DNA of 64,000 nucleotides from Psychrosphaera sp. B3R10 (GTDB taxonomy: Bacteria; Pseudomonadota; Gammaproteobacteria; Enterobacterales; Alteromonadaceae): assembly GCF_018861025.1 (NCBI RefSeq), contig NZ_JAHKQH010000023.1, positions 60,762 through 124,761 on the forward strand. Direction: 5' to 3'. A program made the position numbers and the translations under genes. The first letter of the stretch is position 1. Each line of letters starts with the position of its first letter. The notes under the pieces are model-generated. The model ran no database searches. It was not told the DNA's origin and worked only from the letters and a program-made list of their open reading frames with translations. Below are positions 1 through 7,513 of this stretch, in pieces.

Positions 1-455
1 AAATCCAAAAATCCAAAAATCTATAACGTACGAAATCAACCCTAGTTAATTATTAGGAATAGTATTATTTAATATCTTATTAAGTTATCGATTTCGGTCG
101 ACTATCCCCACCTATTAGCGGCTGATCAACAACTTAGCGCCTCTACTTGTAATATCCATTTCCGCTGTTTCGCATATTTTTGATCCATCGTTAGAACTGG
201 TCTACCTAACCATTTATTTCCAGAGGAAGGTCTGTGTTCGCGATAAATTTGCGGAGCATATTATCCAATTGTTTGCCGCAGGTTTATAAAACGTTAATCA
301 CACTTTATTAACGTAAAAATGCCTCAGATCTTTGCAATAAATGTGTTGGTCAATTGCGCTATATAGGTGGTTAATTTAGCCACTATATGCAGTTGTTAAA
401 ATTGTGATAATAGGAGGATTCTTTAAATAATAAATAAAAACAATAACTTATGTGT
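1..455. other. Upstream region without a recognised gene
   Basis: No convincing coding region is seen on either strand. The first 20 or so bases hold a short A-rich direct repeat (ATCCAAAA twice). In enterobacteria pspF lies divergently upstream of pspA; no such gene is visible here, so the sigma-54 activator expected for the promoter at 456 must be encoded elsewhere. The part next to pspA contains the inverted repeat listed separately. Confidence 0.5.
361..388. repeat. Imperfect inverted repeat, possible activator site upstream of pspA
   Basis: The arms ATATA(G)GTGGTT and AGCCACTATAT pair with one bulged G and one mismatch around a 5-nt AT spacer. If transcription starts about 12 nt after the -12 element of the sigma-54-like promoter, the repeat lies roughly 95-120 nt upstream of the start. 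That is the normal position for an NtrC/PspF-type enhancer site. A role in PspF binding is inference from position and symmetry only. Confidence 0.35.
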
Positions 456-471
456 TGGCACGATGATTGGA
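456..471 (+). promoter_or_regulatory. Sigma-54-like promoter of pspA
   Basis: TGGCACG, a 4-nt spacer and TTGGA match the -24/-12 consensus (TGGCACG-N4-TTGCW) except for G in place of C in the -12 GC. The -24 half is perfect. pspA operons of proteobacteria are typically driven by sigma-54 and PspF, which supports the call. A start near 483 would give a leader of about 80 nt before the pspA ATG. Confidence 0.6.
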
Positions 472-561
472 ATAAGAACAGAGTAGTTAAACAAATAAAT
501 TGTTAAAAACACAAAACAAAAACTGCTTAGCAGAATATTTGAGTATCAATAGGAGGCCGTC

Positions 562-1224
562 ATGGGCGTTATCACTCGATTTGTAGACATAGTAAATTCA
601 AACTTAAATTCAGCATTAGATAGTGCAGAAAAACCTGAAAAGATGTTACGTATGATCATCCAGGAAATGGAAGAAGCATTGGTTGATATACGTTGTCAGG
701 CAGCGCAGTTTATTGCAGAGAAAAAAGTGATGGAACGTAAAATCACTAAGTTAACTTCTCAAAGCACAGACTGGCAACACAAAGCCGAACTTGCGGTAAA
801 TAAAGAGCGTGAAGATCTTGCACGCCAGGCACTCATTGCTAAATCTGAATGTGAAAATGAAATTTCAGAAATTCAAGCGCAGCTAAATGTTGTTGAAACA
901 AGCCTTGCCGCCATTACTAACGACGCTTCGTCGTTACAGACTAAATTGTCAGAAGCAAAACAGAAACAAAACACACTAATGAAACGTGAACAAGCAGCAG
1001 TCGTTCAATTGCATACACGTCGTCAAATAGACAGCAGTAAGCTAGAAAGTGTCAGCCAACGTTATGAGCAGTTACATCAGAAAATTGAAAACCTAGAAAG
1101 CCAAGTGGAAGCTTACGATGTTACTTCTAATCCGTCACTTGAAGAGCAATTTAGAAAACTTGAAGCGGACTCAAAAGTAGAAACTGAGTTACAAGAACTT
1201 AAAGCAAAAGTTGCAAACGGCTAA
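562..1224 (+). CDS. pspA: Phage shock protein A (PspA/IM30 family)
   Basis: This is the peripheral inner-membrane protein that stabilises stressed membranes and, in enterobacteria, inhibits the activator PspF. At 220 residues it has the usual family length. The N-terminus (MGVITRFVDIVNSNLNSAL) is the typical amphipathic membrane-binding helix, followed by EKPEKMLRMIIQEMEEAL. Most of the rest (about 25-215) is charged, Q/E/K-rich coiled coil, as in ESCRT-III-like PspA proteins. An ideal Shine-Dalgarno (AGGAGG, 551-556) precedes the ATG. It is first in a run with pspC and a small membrane protein, behind a sigma-54-like promoter. No pspB is present. Confidence 0.95.
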   Translation: MGVITRFVDIVNSNLNSALDSAEKPEKMLRMIIQEMEEALVDIRCQAAQFIAEKKVMERKITKLTSQSTDWQHKAELAVNKEREDLARQALIAKSECENEISEIQAQLNVVETSLAAITNDASSLQTKLSEAKQKQNTLMKREQAAVVQLHTRRQIDSSKLESVSQRYEQLHQKIENLESQVEAYDVTSNPSLEEQFRKLEADSKVETELQELKAKVANG

Positions 1225-1242
1225 TCTTAAAATTAACTATTT

Positions 1243-1275
1243 ATTGGTGAGCGACCAACTAAAAGTCGCTCCAAT
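1243..1275 (+). repeat. Hairpin between pspA and pspC
   Basis: GAGCGAC (1249-1255) and GTCGCTC (1265-1271) form a perfect 7-bp stem, extended by ATTG/CAAT with a 2-nt bulge. There is no T-run, so it is not a classical terminator. It could stabilise the pspA mRNA 3' end or reduce read-through, giving more PspA than PspC. That role is inference. Confidence 0.5.
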
Positions 1276-1290
1276 TATTGGAGAAATATC

Positions 1291-1497
1291 ATGAAATCAG
1301 AATATCTAGGTAAACCTTTGGCGAAAGATTATTTAAATCGTAAATTGTCGGGTGTATGTGCGGGAATCGCTGCACATTATGGCCAACCGACCTGGTTAGT
1401 TCGGGCGGCAACAATTGGGTTTGGTTTGTTTTTCCCCGCAGCTGCAATCTTTGGTTATTTATTGGCGGTTATTTTGATGCCAACAAAACGTTATTAG
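1291..1497 (+). CDS. pspC: PspC-domain protein
   Basis: A 68-residue PspC-domain protein, essentially the domain alone. In enterobacteria PspC is an inner-membrane sensor that releases PspA from PspF under membrane stress. The sequence shows the family pattern: a basic start, LNRKLSGVCAGIAAHYG (about 16-32), W-LVRAATI, and a hydrophobic segment (about 40-63) ending in MPTKRY. It is about half the length of E. coli PspC and lacks its C-terminal region. It lies 66 nt after pspA, separated by a hairpin. Its stop codon overlaps the Shine-Dalgarno of the next gene. Confidence 0.88.
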   Translation: MKSEYLGKPLAKDYLNRKLSGVCAGIAAHYGQPTWLVRAATIGFGLFFPAAAIFGYLLAVILMPTKRY

Positions 1498-1509
1498 GAG
1501 GCCATAGTC

Positions 1510-1845
1510 ATGAAATCATTAATGAAAGTAATTTTGGTATTTTTAGCATTGAGTATATTTTGGCATATGAGCCCATTTAGCAATGGCCATATTACTTACA
1601 GTGGTGATATTGAAGGATTTGACTGGCTAATCTCAAATGCGTTGATAGTTGGCGTGGTCTTTTTTACCGCCGCTTTAGTGTTAGTTTTATTTATAAGTGT
1701 ATTCAGTGCTGTGATTTTCTTTGCGGGCTTGGTTTGTGCAACTATGCTATTTGTTGGAGTGTCATTTTTCTGGCCAATAATTTTGGTCGCAATGGTGTTG
1801 TATTGGATTTTTTCTGACTCAAATGAACCTGCATATAATAAATGA
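1510..1845 (+). CDS. Small integral membrane protein in the psp cluster
   Basis: A 111-residue protein I do not recognise with certainty. It has three hydrophobic stretches: about 1-20 (signal-anchor-like), 40-60, and a long one at 62-104 rich in V, F, A and L. The tail SDSNEPAYNK is polar. A strong Shine-Dalgarno (AGGAGG) overlapping the pspC stop puts it in the same transcript, 12 nt after pspC. The pattern of closely spaced hydrophobic segments recalls the small phage-shock membrane protein PspG, but no diagnostic motif is visible, so the assignment stays open. A role in membrane stress is inferred from context. Confidence 0.7.
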   Translation: MKSLMKVILVFLALSIFWHMSPFSNGHITYSGDIEGFDWLISNALIVGVVFFTAALVLVLFISVFSAVIFFAGLVCATMLFVGVSFFWPIILVAMVLYWIFSDSNEPAYNK

Positions 1846-1847
1846 GG

Positions 1848-1864
1848 TCCAAATTAAATTTGGA
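1848..1864. repeat. 17-bp perfect palindrome upstream of the copper chaperone gene
   Basis: TCCAAATT and AATTTGGA flank a single A. The spacer is too short for an RNA hairpin loop, so it looks more like a dimeric DNA-binding site. It lies about 40 nt upstream of the start codon at 1903. No regulator can be named. Confidence 0.35.
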
Positions 1865-1902
1865 TCGGGTAAGATAGACAAATCTCATTATTGGAGGTTT
1901 GT

Positions 1903-2352
1903 ATGTCGTTAAAAATATGGAAAATTGTGGCACTTAGTGCGGCAATTCTTTGGAGTAATATTAGCTTTGGTCATCACTTAGTTATGGTTGAACCTGTAAT
2001 TAGAGCTGCGATTCCTGGGATGCCAAGCACAGCAGGATTCTTTTCATTAACCAATAGCTCTGATACAGATGAATATTTGATTAATGCAAGCTCCACAATA
2101 TCCGAAAGAGTCGAGTTTCATAACCACATTATGAATGGCGACAACATGCGAATGGTAAAAGTGGATCAAATCCTGCTTCCTGCTAATGACTCAATTAAAT
2201 TTGAAAGCGGTGGAATGCACTTAATGTTTATAAACTTAACTAATTATCCAAAAGCCGGTTCGAAAGTAGACGTTGAATTTACCACCAGTTCAGGTCGAAA
2301 GTTTCAAATTACGTTTTCGGTAAAGTCGATACTTGACGAACATAAACACTAA
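1903..2352 (+). CDS. Periplasmic copper chaperone, PCu(A)C family
   Basis: PCu(A)C proteins (DUF461) bind Cu(I) in the periplasm and help deliver it to cytochrome oxidase. The protein has a signal peptide (about 1-22, ending near ISFGHH). It carries the family's metal-binding residues: an N-terminal H/M group, then FHNHIMNGDNMRMVKV and GGMHLMF towards the C-terminus. At 149 residues it has normal length. A longer frame begins with TTG at 1891, but the Shine-Dalgarno GGAGG (1893-1897) overlaps it and is well spaced for the ATG at 1903, which I chose. It precedes a DUF2333 gene. Confidence 0.88.
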   Translation: MSLKIWKIVALSAAILWSNISFGHHLVMVEPVIRAAIPGMPSTAGFFSLTNSSDTDEYLINASSTISERVEFHNHIMNGDNMRMVKVDQILLPANDSIKFESGGMHLMFINLTNYPKAGSKVDVEFTTSSGRKFQITFSVKSILDEHKH

Positions 2353-2365
2353 AAAGGCGAATTTT

Positions 2366-3343
2366 ATGTATAAATGGATAGCGACCGCTGTCGGGACCGT
2401 CTCGTTGCTAATGTTAGTGTTAGCACAGTATTGGAGTTTTATGCCCGACGTATTTAACGTGCAACATCGCGCAGTTGAAGAGGCCAAAAAACTTAATGTT
2501 GAGGTTGTAACCGGTTTTACAACAACGCATACATTAATCGAAGTGACTAACACGCTTTTACATAAACCAGGTGGGTACTTGTCTAATGACATCATGCCGC
2601 CAAGTGTCATGCTGGATAATATGCCAGCGTTCGAATTTGGTGCATTGGAAATGGTTCGTGATCTGGCCTTGTCATTGCGTAAAGATTTTAGTCGCTCTCA
2701 GTCACAGTCCTTAGAAAACCCATATCTTAAAATTGCACAACCGCAGTTTAATATAGACCATAGGTCTTGGGCGTGGCCAAGTGCTGAGTCGGAATATGGA
2801 AAAGCAGTTGAAGCCCTTATTAGTTACCGAAACTCACTTGCTGATAAAAGTCAGAATACCGCGCAGTTTTATGCCCGGGCAGATAATCTAAGAGAGTGGC
2901 TTAATGAAGTTGAAAAACGCTTAGGTAGTTTGAGTCAACGACTCAGTGCAAGTGTAGGCCAGGAGCGTTCAAATACCGACTTAGCCGGTGAACAGTCTGC
3001 AAAACAGTCAACATCTGCGCCTTCGACTATGCAAGTGAAAACCAGTTGGTGGAAAATAGATGATGTGTTTTATGAAACGCGAGGCGCAAGTTGGGCTTTA
3101 TTACATTTTTTGAAAGCCATAGAAGTTGATTTTGCCGAAACACTACGAAAAAAAGGTGCAACGACAAGCCTTAAACAAATCATTCGGGAATTAGAGTCGA
3201 GTCAAGAAGCCATATGGAGCCCGATGGTTTTGAACGGCAGCGGTTTTGGTTTATTAGCCAATCATTCATTAGTAATGGCCAATTATATTTCCCGGGCAAA
3301 TGCCGCGATCATTGATTTGAACAAGTTGTTGATACAGGGGTAA
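2366..3343 (+). CDS. DUF2333 family protein
   Basis: 325 residues with one N-terminal membrane anchor (about 5-25), then a largely periplasmic soluble region. GGYLSNDIMPPSVMLDNMPA, the following FGALEMVRDLALSLR, and WWKIDDVFYETRGASWALLH with FLKAIEVDF match what I recall of DUF2333, a family of unknown function in gammaproteobacteria. A linker rich in S, T and Q (about 200-225) separates two helical halves. The ATG at 2366 is preferred over one at 2333, which lies inside the copper chaperone gene and would only prepend polar residues to the anchor. It ends 3 nt before the next gene, suggesting co-transcription. Confidence 0.82.
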   Translation: MYKWIATAVGTVSLLMLVLAQYWSFMPDVFNVQHRAVEEAKKLNVEVVTGFTTTHTLIEVTNTLLHKPGGYLSNDIMPPSVMLDNMPAFEFGALEMVRDLALSLRKDFSRSQSQSLENPYLKIAQPQFNIDHRSWAWPSAESEYGKAVEALISYRNSLADKSQNTAQFYARADNLREWLNEVEKRLGSLSQRLSASVGQERSNTDLAGEQSAKQSTSAPSTMQVKTSWWKIDDVFYETRGASWALLHFLKAIEVDFAETLRKKGATTSLKQIIRELESSQEAIWSPMVLNGSGFGLLANHSLVMANYISRANAAIIDLNKLLIQG

Positions 3344-3346
3344 CCA

Positions 3347-4084
3347 ATGAACAGCAAATGGCTAGCAATTTTATTGATGATGGCAAGTTGTGGTGCATTT
3401 GCTGATACCTTGGGTGTTAAATTTGGGCTACAACATTGGCAGGCGGATAATACGGGTTACGTTGGCGAAGCTGATGATGCCGTTTTGAGTTGGAGTAGCG
3501 ATTCACAAAGCCAAATCCGAATTTACGGTAGCATAGAACATCCGATATTTTTAATTCCAAATGTGAAGATGGGTTACTCAAAATTTGATTTTGAAGACAT
3601 CGCGTTACTCGATCAAACGTATCGTTTGGGCGGCCAATTATATAGTATCGCAAGTGAATTGAACTATGGCGGCGAGTATGAAATTGTCGATTTTATTTCT
3701 TATTATGAAATTGTCGACAGAGATATATTGAGCTTTGATTTGGGTGTCAATTTTCGATTTCAAGATACGGAATATCAGGTTGCAGACGTAAATTCCGGTG
3801 CTAACTCCCAAACGAGCGTGTCCTCAATTGAACCTTTATTTTATGCTAAATTGACAAGTAGTTTGCCGTTAATGGGTTTGTTCTCCTATTTTGAATATCA
3901 AACTGGAGATAAAAACCATGATTACGAAACAGCGATTGGCTATCAATTTTCAGAAAATATGTTGGCAGCCATTACCGTCTATATCGGTTATAAAGACCAA
4001 CAGATATCTTATCAATATGAAGACGGAATCGTAGCAAAAGCAGAATGGAATTCTGTATTTGTCTCACTCGAATCTAGCTTTTAA
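3347..4084 (+). CDS. Outer membrane beta-barrel protein, TIGR04219-type
   Basis: 245 residues with a signal peptide (about 1-19, ending GAFADT). The mature part has alternating hydrophobic/polar strands, many Tyr and Gly, and ends in an aromatic residue (VSLESSF), the usual sorting signal for Bam-assembled barrels. The start of the mature protein (DTLGVKFGLQHWQ) is typical of TIGR04219, whose function is unknown. It begins 3 nt after the DUF2333 gene. Its 3' end overlaps the convergent minus-strand gene by 11 nt, with no room for a terminator between them. Confidence 0.8.
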   Translation: MNSKWLAILLMMASCGAFADTLGVKFGLQHWQADNTGYVGEADDAVLSWSSDSQSQIRIYGSIEHPIFLIPNVKMGYSKFDFEDIALLDQTYRLGGQLYSIASELNYGGEYEIVDFISYYEIVDRDILSFDLGVNFRFQDTEYQVADVNSGANSQTSVSSIEPLFYAKLTSSLPLMGLFSYFEYQTGDKNHDYETAIGYQFSENMLAAITVYIGYKDQQISYQYEDGIVAKAEWNSVFVSLESSF

Positions 4085-4967
4085 CATTAACCTCAGATTG
4101 AAAATCAACAAGCCCTCTGAAATCTGAAATCAAGGTTTTTAGATAGTTGTTATCTTTGTCTGAGGCGACTAATTTACTTAATTCATAGCCCGTTTGGGTA
4201 AATTTGTAATAGGTAAATATCACTTCTTTTTGCTGTATTGTCATACCAATAGATTGGCCGTGGTAATTTAACTGGATTTTGTCGTTAAATGAATATGGTG
4301 CAGACTCTATCTCTTGAGTATACAGCAAGCCCAACTCACCGAGCGTCATTAATTGGGGATACGAAAGTCCAAATTTGTTGAGGTTTATCACCATTCGATT
4401 AGAACCGCTAAATATCGACATCAAAGTTGGTTTTTTATAAATTCCAGTTAAAATTTTAGCGCCTTTTTCCTCCCCAATACGACACGCTAAAGACACCGAA
4501 CGATAAAATGTCATTGCCTCATTACTGCTGATCTCAGAAAGTGTTTTAAGACTACGGAATGAAAAAGTACCGACCTGACTTAACTCTACAGCCAAAATTT
4601 TCGCCCACAGCTCTTGTTTGGTTGAAGAAAAACTCGACTTTGCAAATTCAGTAAATTTCATTAACCAATCTAAGTCTAAGCGTTCAAATTGGGCATCTTG
4701 ATTGACATACTCAAGTGCCAAACTAAAAATTTGCTCTAGATTATTTTGTTGACGAGAGAGCAGAATTTGCTCACGTTTGTGCCCGCGTTGCAACAAATTG
4801 GACTCTGGATTTTTAATATAAATTTGGTCGCCCGCATTGGTTGTACGGATTGCTTTATGCTCTAGCTGCGGTTCAGCTTCAGGCACAAGTGCAAATTCAA
4901 TCCCGGTTGTTTGTTTTAACAACGCAAGGTATTTAGTGCGACTTGGATGCAACGCTTGGTTAGCCAT
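4074..4967 (-). CDS. TIGR03899 family protein
   Basis: A 297-residue soluble protein with no signal peptide or membrane segment, which I match from memory to TIGR03899, a family of unknown function in Vibrionaceae and Alteromonadales. Features include an N-terminal basic region, a helical middle (RLDLDWLMKFTEFAKSS, KQELWAKILAVEL) and a C-terminal part with FTQTGYELSKLV, a common ending of small helical domains that respond to cytoplasmic signals. LWAKILAVEL resembles the central motif of DUF2806-like proteins, which is an alternative. The gene is monocistronic and converges on the barrel gene, overlapping it by 11 nt. Confidence 0.7.
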   Translation of the reverse strand: MANQALHPSRTKYLALLKQTTGIEFALVPEAEPQLEHKAIRTTNAGDQIYIKNPESNLLQRGHKREQILLSRQQNNLEQIFSLALEYVNQDAQFERLDLDWLMKFTEFAKSSFSSTKQELWAKILAVELSQVGTFSFRSLKTLSEISSNEAMTFYRSVSLACRIGEEKGAKILTGIYKKPTLMSIFSGSNRMVINLNKFGLSYPQLMTLGELGLLYTQEIESAPYSFNDKIQLNYHGQSIGMTIQQKEVIFTYYKFTQTGYELSKLVASDKDNNYLKTLISDFRGLVDFQSEVNVKS

Positions 4968-5070
4968 GATATTCCTTTAACAAAGTTTCACTTATAGTTA
5001 AGAAAATTTAATACAATGTCAAAAAGATAAAATTTAATTTAGGATGGTTTTAATTAAAAATACTATCTAC

Positions 5071-5086
5071 ACTTGTTATAACAAGT
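5071..5086. repeat. 16-bp perfect palindrome upstream of the EAL gene
   Basis: ACTTGTTATAACAAGT is a perfect dyad without a spacer, 41 nt upstream of the proposed GTG start. It is too compact for an RNA hairpin and resembles an operator for a dimeric repressor or activator. No regulator can be named. Confidence 0.4.
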
Positions 5087-5127
5087 AATTTTTTACTTAC
5101 GGGTTTGGGAAATGGAATAGGACATTC

Positions 5128-7380
5128 GTGAATAGACATGCAACCAATATGGTAGAAGACGATACATTTATTTTCGCTGACAACGAAAATGAACCAGACT
5201 TTGCGGATGAAGCTAAAGTTACAGGCTCATGGAAAATATTAATTGTTGATGACGAACCTGAGATCCATAAAATAACTGAACTGGCTTTAGCCAATACCTT
5301 AGTTGGCAATTGCCGATTGGAATTTTTACATGCGTATTCAGGAAATGAGGCATTAGACATTCTCACAACTGTAAAAGATATCGCTGTTATTTTACTTGAT
5401 GTGGTTATGGAATCTGACGATGCTGGATTAATGGCTGTCAGAAAAATCCGAGAAAATTTAAAACTGACGGATGTCAGAATTATTCTACGAACAGGACAAC
5501 CGGGTTATGCTCCAGAAGAGAACGTGATCATGGAATACGATATTAACGATTACAAAACCAAGACTGAGCTTACACGAAATAAGCTTTTAACGTCTGTTTT
5601 CTCTGCTATACGGTCTTTTCAGCAATTATCAGTCATAAGCCAATCCAGAAACTTTTTAGAACAAATTAACACGCTAAATCAAGAGTTAATATCCACAGAG
5701 CAGTTTAAAGAATTTACCGACTTACTTGTTGGTAATTCAAATAAATTGTTTGCTGGCGGAACAGACGCAGCACTGTTATTAAACTATTCAAAAGACAAAA
5801 AGTTTGTGCCGGAGGATGGGTTTTGGGTCAATCGTGGAATTGGTGCTTACCAACAATATACAGATATGCGCTTTGAATGTGTCATGAGTGAAAATGTGGT
5901 TCATTTAATTAGCAAAGCAATTAAAACCAGCGGTCACGTTTTTGAAGATGATATTGAAATTATTTATATCGAAGCGAAGTCCTGCACGGCTATTTTGGTT
6001 TTAAATAACTCGATTGTTGAAACAATATCAGCGGCTTTACTGCAAACCTATTGTGCAAACGTTGGTTCGTCGTTAGACAACTCTATTCTCATTAAACAAG
6101 TTAGTCAGGTCGCTTACCAAGATCGATTAACGGGCTTAGCAAACCGCTCGCGTTTTATCCAATTGCTCGACCTGTACACAAAAAACAGGTTGTCAGGGGA
6201 TAGGGTGATGTTGCTAGACATTGACCACTTTTCTGATATCAATGATGGACTTGGTCAAGAAGCGGGCAACGCCTTGTTATTATGTGTGACAGAGCGATTA
6301 AAAAATTCATTGGACCCAAGTGTGACTATTGCACGGATCGGGGCCGATATATTTGGTTTTATTGGAACTACAAAAACATTAGATACTAATGTTGTTTTGC
6401 CCCTGTTTAATCAATCTTTTCAAGCCGAAGAGCATTTAATCCCTATCAATGCGACTTTGGGGATTTGCGATAAATTGAATGGCGGAAAAAATGGTTTATC
6501 GGTACTAAAACATACAAACATTGCACTAAACAAAGCGAAAAAAGACACTCAATCTCGGTATCGGTTTTATGAAACCGAAATGGAAGATGAAACAAGTTGG
6601 CGACTCGGTATGATCCGCAGTTTAGTTAATGACTTTAATCACGGTAAATTACAGGTTTGGTATCAACCGCAATTAAATGTTAAAACTGGCCGATTTGATG
6701 GCATGGAGGCGTTATTACGTTGGCCAAATAGCGATGGTGGATTTATTTCACCACTGATTTTTATTCCACTCGCTGAATATTCCGGCCTTATCGTTGAATT
6801 AGGTATGTGGGTGCTAGAACAGTCTTGTGAGCAAGTTAAAAAACTTGAGCAACTCGGGCTTACTGGATTGCGTGTTGCGGTGAATATATCGATGCCTCAA
6901 TTCCGTAATTCTAATTTTGTTCAAAACGTCATTGAGACCGCCAAAAAATACGAAGTTGACCCTGAGCAAATTGAATTAGAGATCACCGAAAGTGTTGTTA
7001 TGGATGATCCAAAACTGGTGATCATTGCGCTTGAAGAGCTTAAAAAGAATAAGTTTGCGATTGCGATCGACGATTTTGGAACAGGATTTTCGTCGCTAAG
7101 TTATTTACAACAGTTGCCGTTGGATAGAATTAAAGTTGATAGAGAGTTTATTAAAGGTATCGGCGAGGGTGGCGATGGCATTATTGCTGAGACTGTTATC
7201 ACACTAAGTCAAAAGTTAGGTAAAGAAACTGTCGCAGAAGGGATTGAGACACAATTCCAGTTGGACTTTATTCGTAATTTAAATTGTGATGTTTCTCAAG
7301 GCTATTTCCACGCGAAGCCGATGCCCGCTGAGCAATTAGAGGCATTTTTACTTGGACAACAGCCGGACGTCGAACCGTAG
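5128..7380 (+). CDS. Response regulator with DUF3369, degenerate GGDEF and EAL domains
   Basis: A 750-residue cytoplasmic c-di-GMP phosphodiesterase under two-component control. Order: receiver domain (about 35-155; acidic pair D41-D42, phospho-acceptor D91 in LLDVV), DUF3369 (about 155-320), GGDEF (about 330-480) and EAL (about 495-745). The GGDEF signature is replaced by GADIF at about 405, so cyclase activity is unlikely. The EAL domain is intact: E527-A-L, ELEITES, IDDFGTGFSSLSYL and VAEGIET. It should hydrolyse c-di-GMP on phosphorylation. No histidine kinase is adjacent. The start is GTG at 5128 with a weak Shine-Dalgarno; ATG at 5149 is the alternative. A bidirectional terminator follows. 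Confidence 0.93.
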   Translation: MNRHATNMVEDDTFIFADNENEPDFADEAKVTGSWKILIVDDEPEIHKITELALANTLVGNCRLEFLHAYSGNEALDILTTVKDIAVILLDVVMESDDAGLMAVRKIRENLKLTDVRIILRTGQPGYAPEENVIMEYDINDYKTKTELTRNKLLTSVFSAIRSFQQLSVISQSRNFLEQINTLNQELISTEQFKEFTDLLVGNSNKLFAGGTDAALLLNYSKDKKFVPEDGFWVNRGIGAYQQYTDMRFECVMSENVVHLISKAIKTSGHVFEDDIEIIYIEAKSCTAILVLNNSIVETISAALLQTYCANVGSSLDNSILIKQVSQVAYQDRLTGLANRSRFIQLLDLYTKNRLSGDRVMLLDIDHFSDINDGLGQEAGNALLLCVTERLKNSLDPSVTIARIGADIFGFIGTTKTLDTNVVLPLFNQSFQAEEHLIPINATLGICDKLNGGKNGLSVLKHTNIALNKAKKDTQSRYRFYETEMEDETSWRLGMIRSLVNDFNHGKLQVWYQPQLNVKTGRFDGMEALLRWPNSDGGFISPLIFIPLAEYSGLIVELGMWVLEQSCEQVKKLEQLGLTGLRVAVNISMPQFRNSNFVQNVIETAKKYEVDPEQIELEITESVVMDDPKLVIIALEELKKNKFAIAIDDFGTGFSSLSYLQQLPLDRIKVDREFIKGIGEGGDGIIAETVITLSQKLGKETVAEGIETQFQLDFIRNLNCDVSQGYFHAKPMPAEQLEAFLLGQQPDVEP

Positions 7381-7462
7381 TGACAAGTTCAGACCATATT
7401 ATAACTATTAATTGTCCCGACGAAGACGTGTGAGCACATTTTAGGATGGGACAAAAATAACA

Positions 7463-7493
7463 AAAAAGGGTTAATTGTTAATTAACCCTTTTT
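7463..7493. terminator. Bidirectional rho-independent terminator
   Basis: A 14-bp perfect stem (7463-7476 with 7480-7493) flanked by A-run and T-run arms, with loop GTT. The symmetry allows it to end both the EAL gene on the plus strand and uvrA on the minus strand. Confidence 0.88.
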
Positions 7494-7513
7494 GTTTGCT
7501 TAAAACCAGAAAC

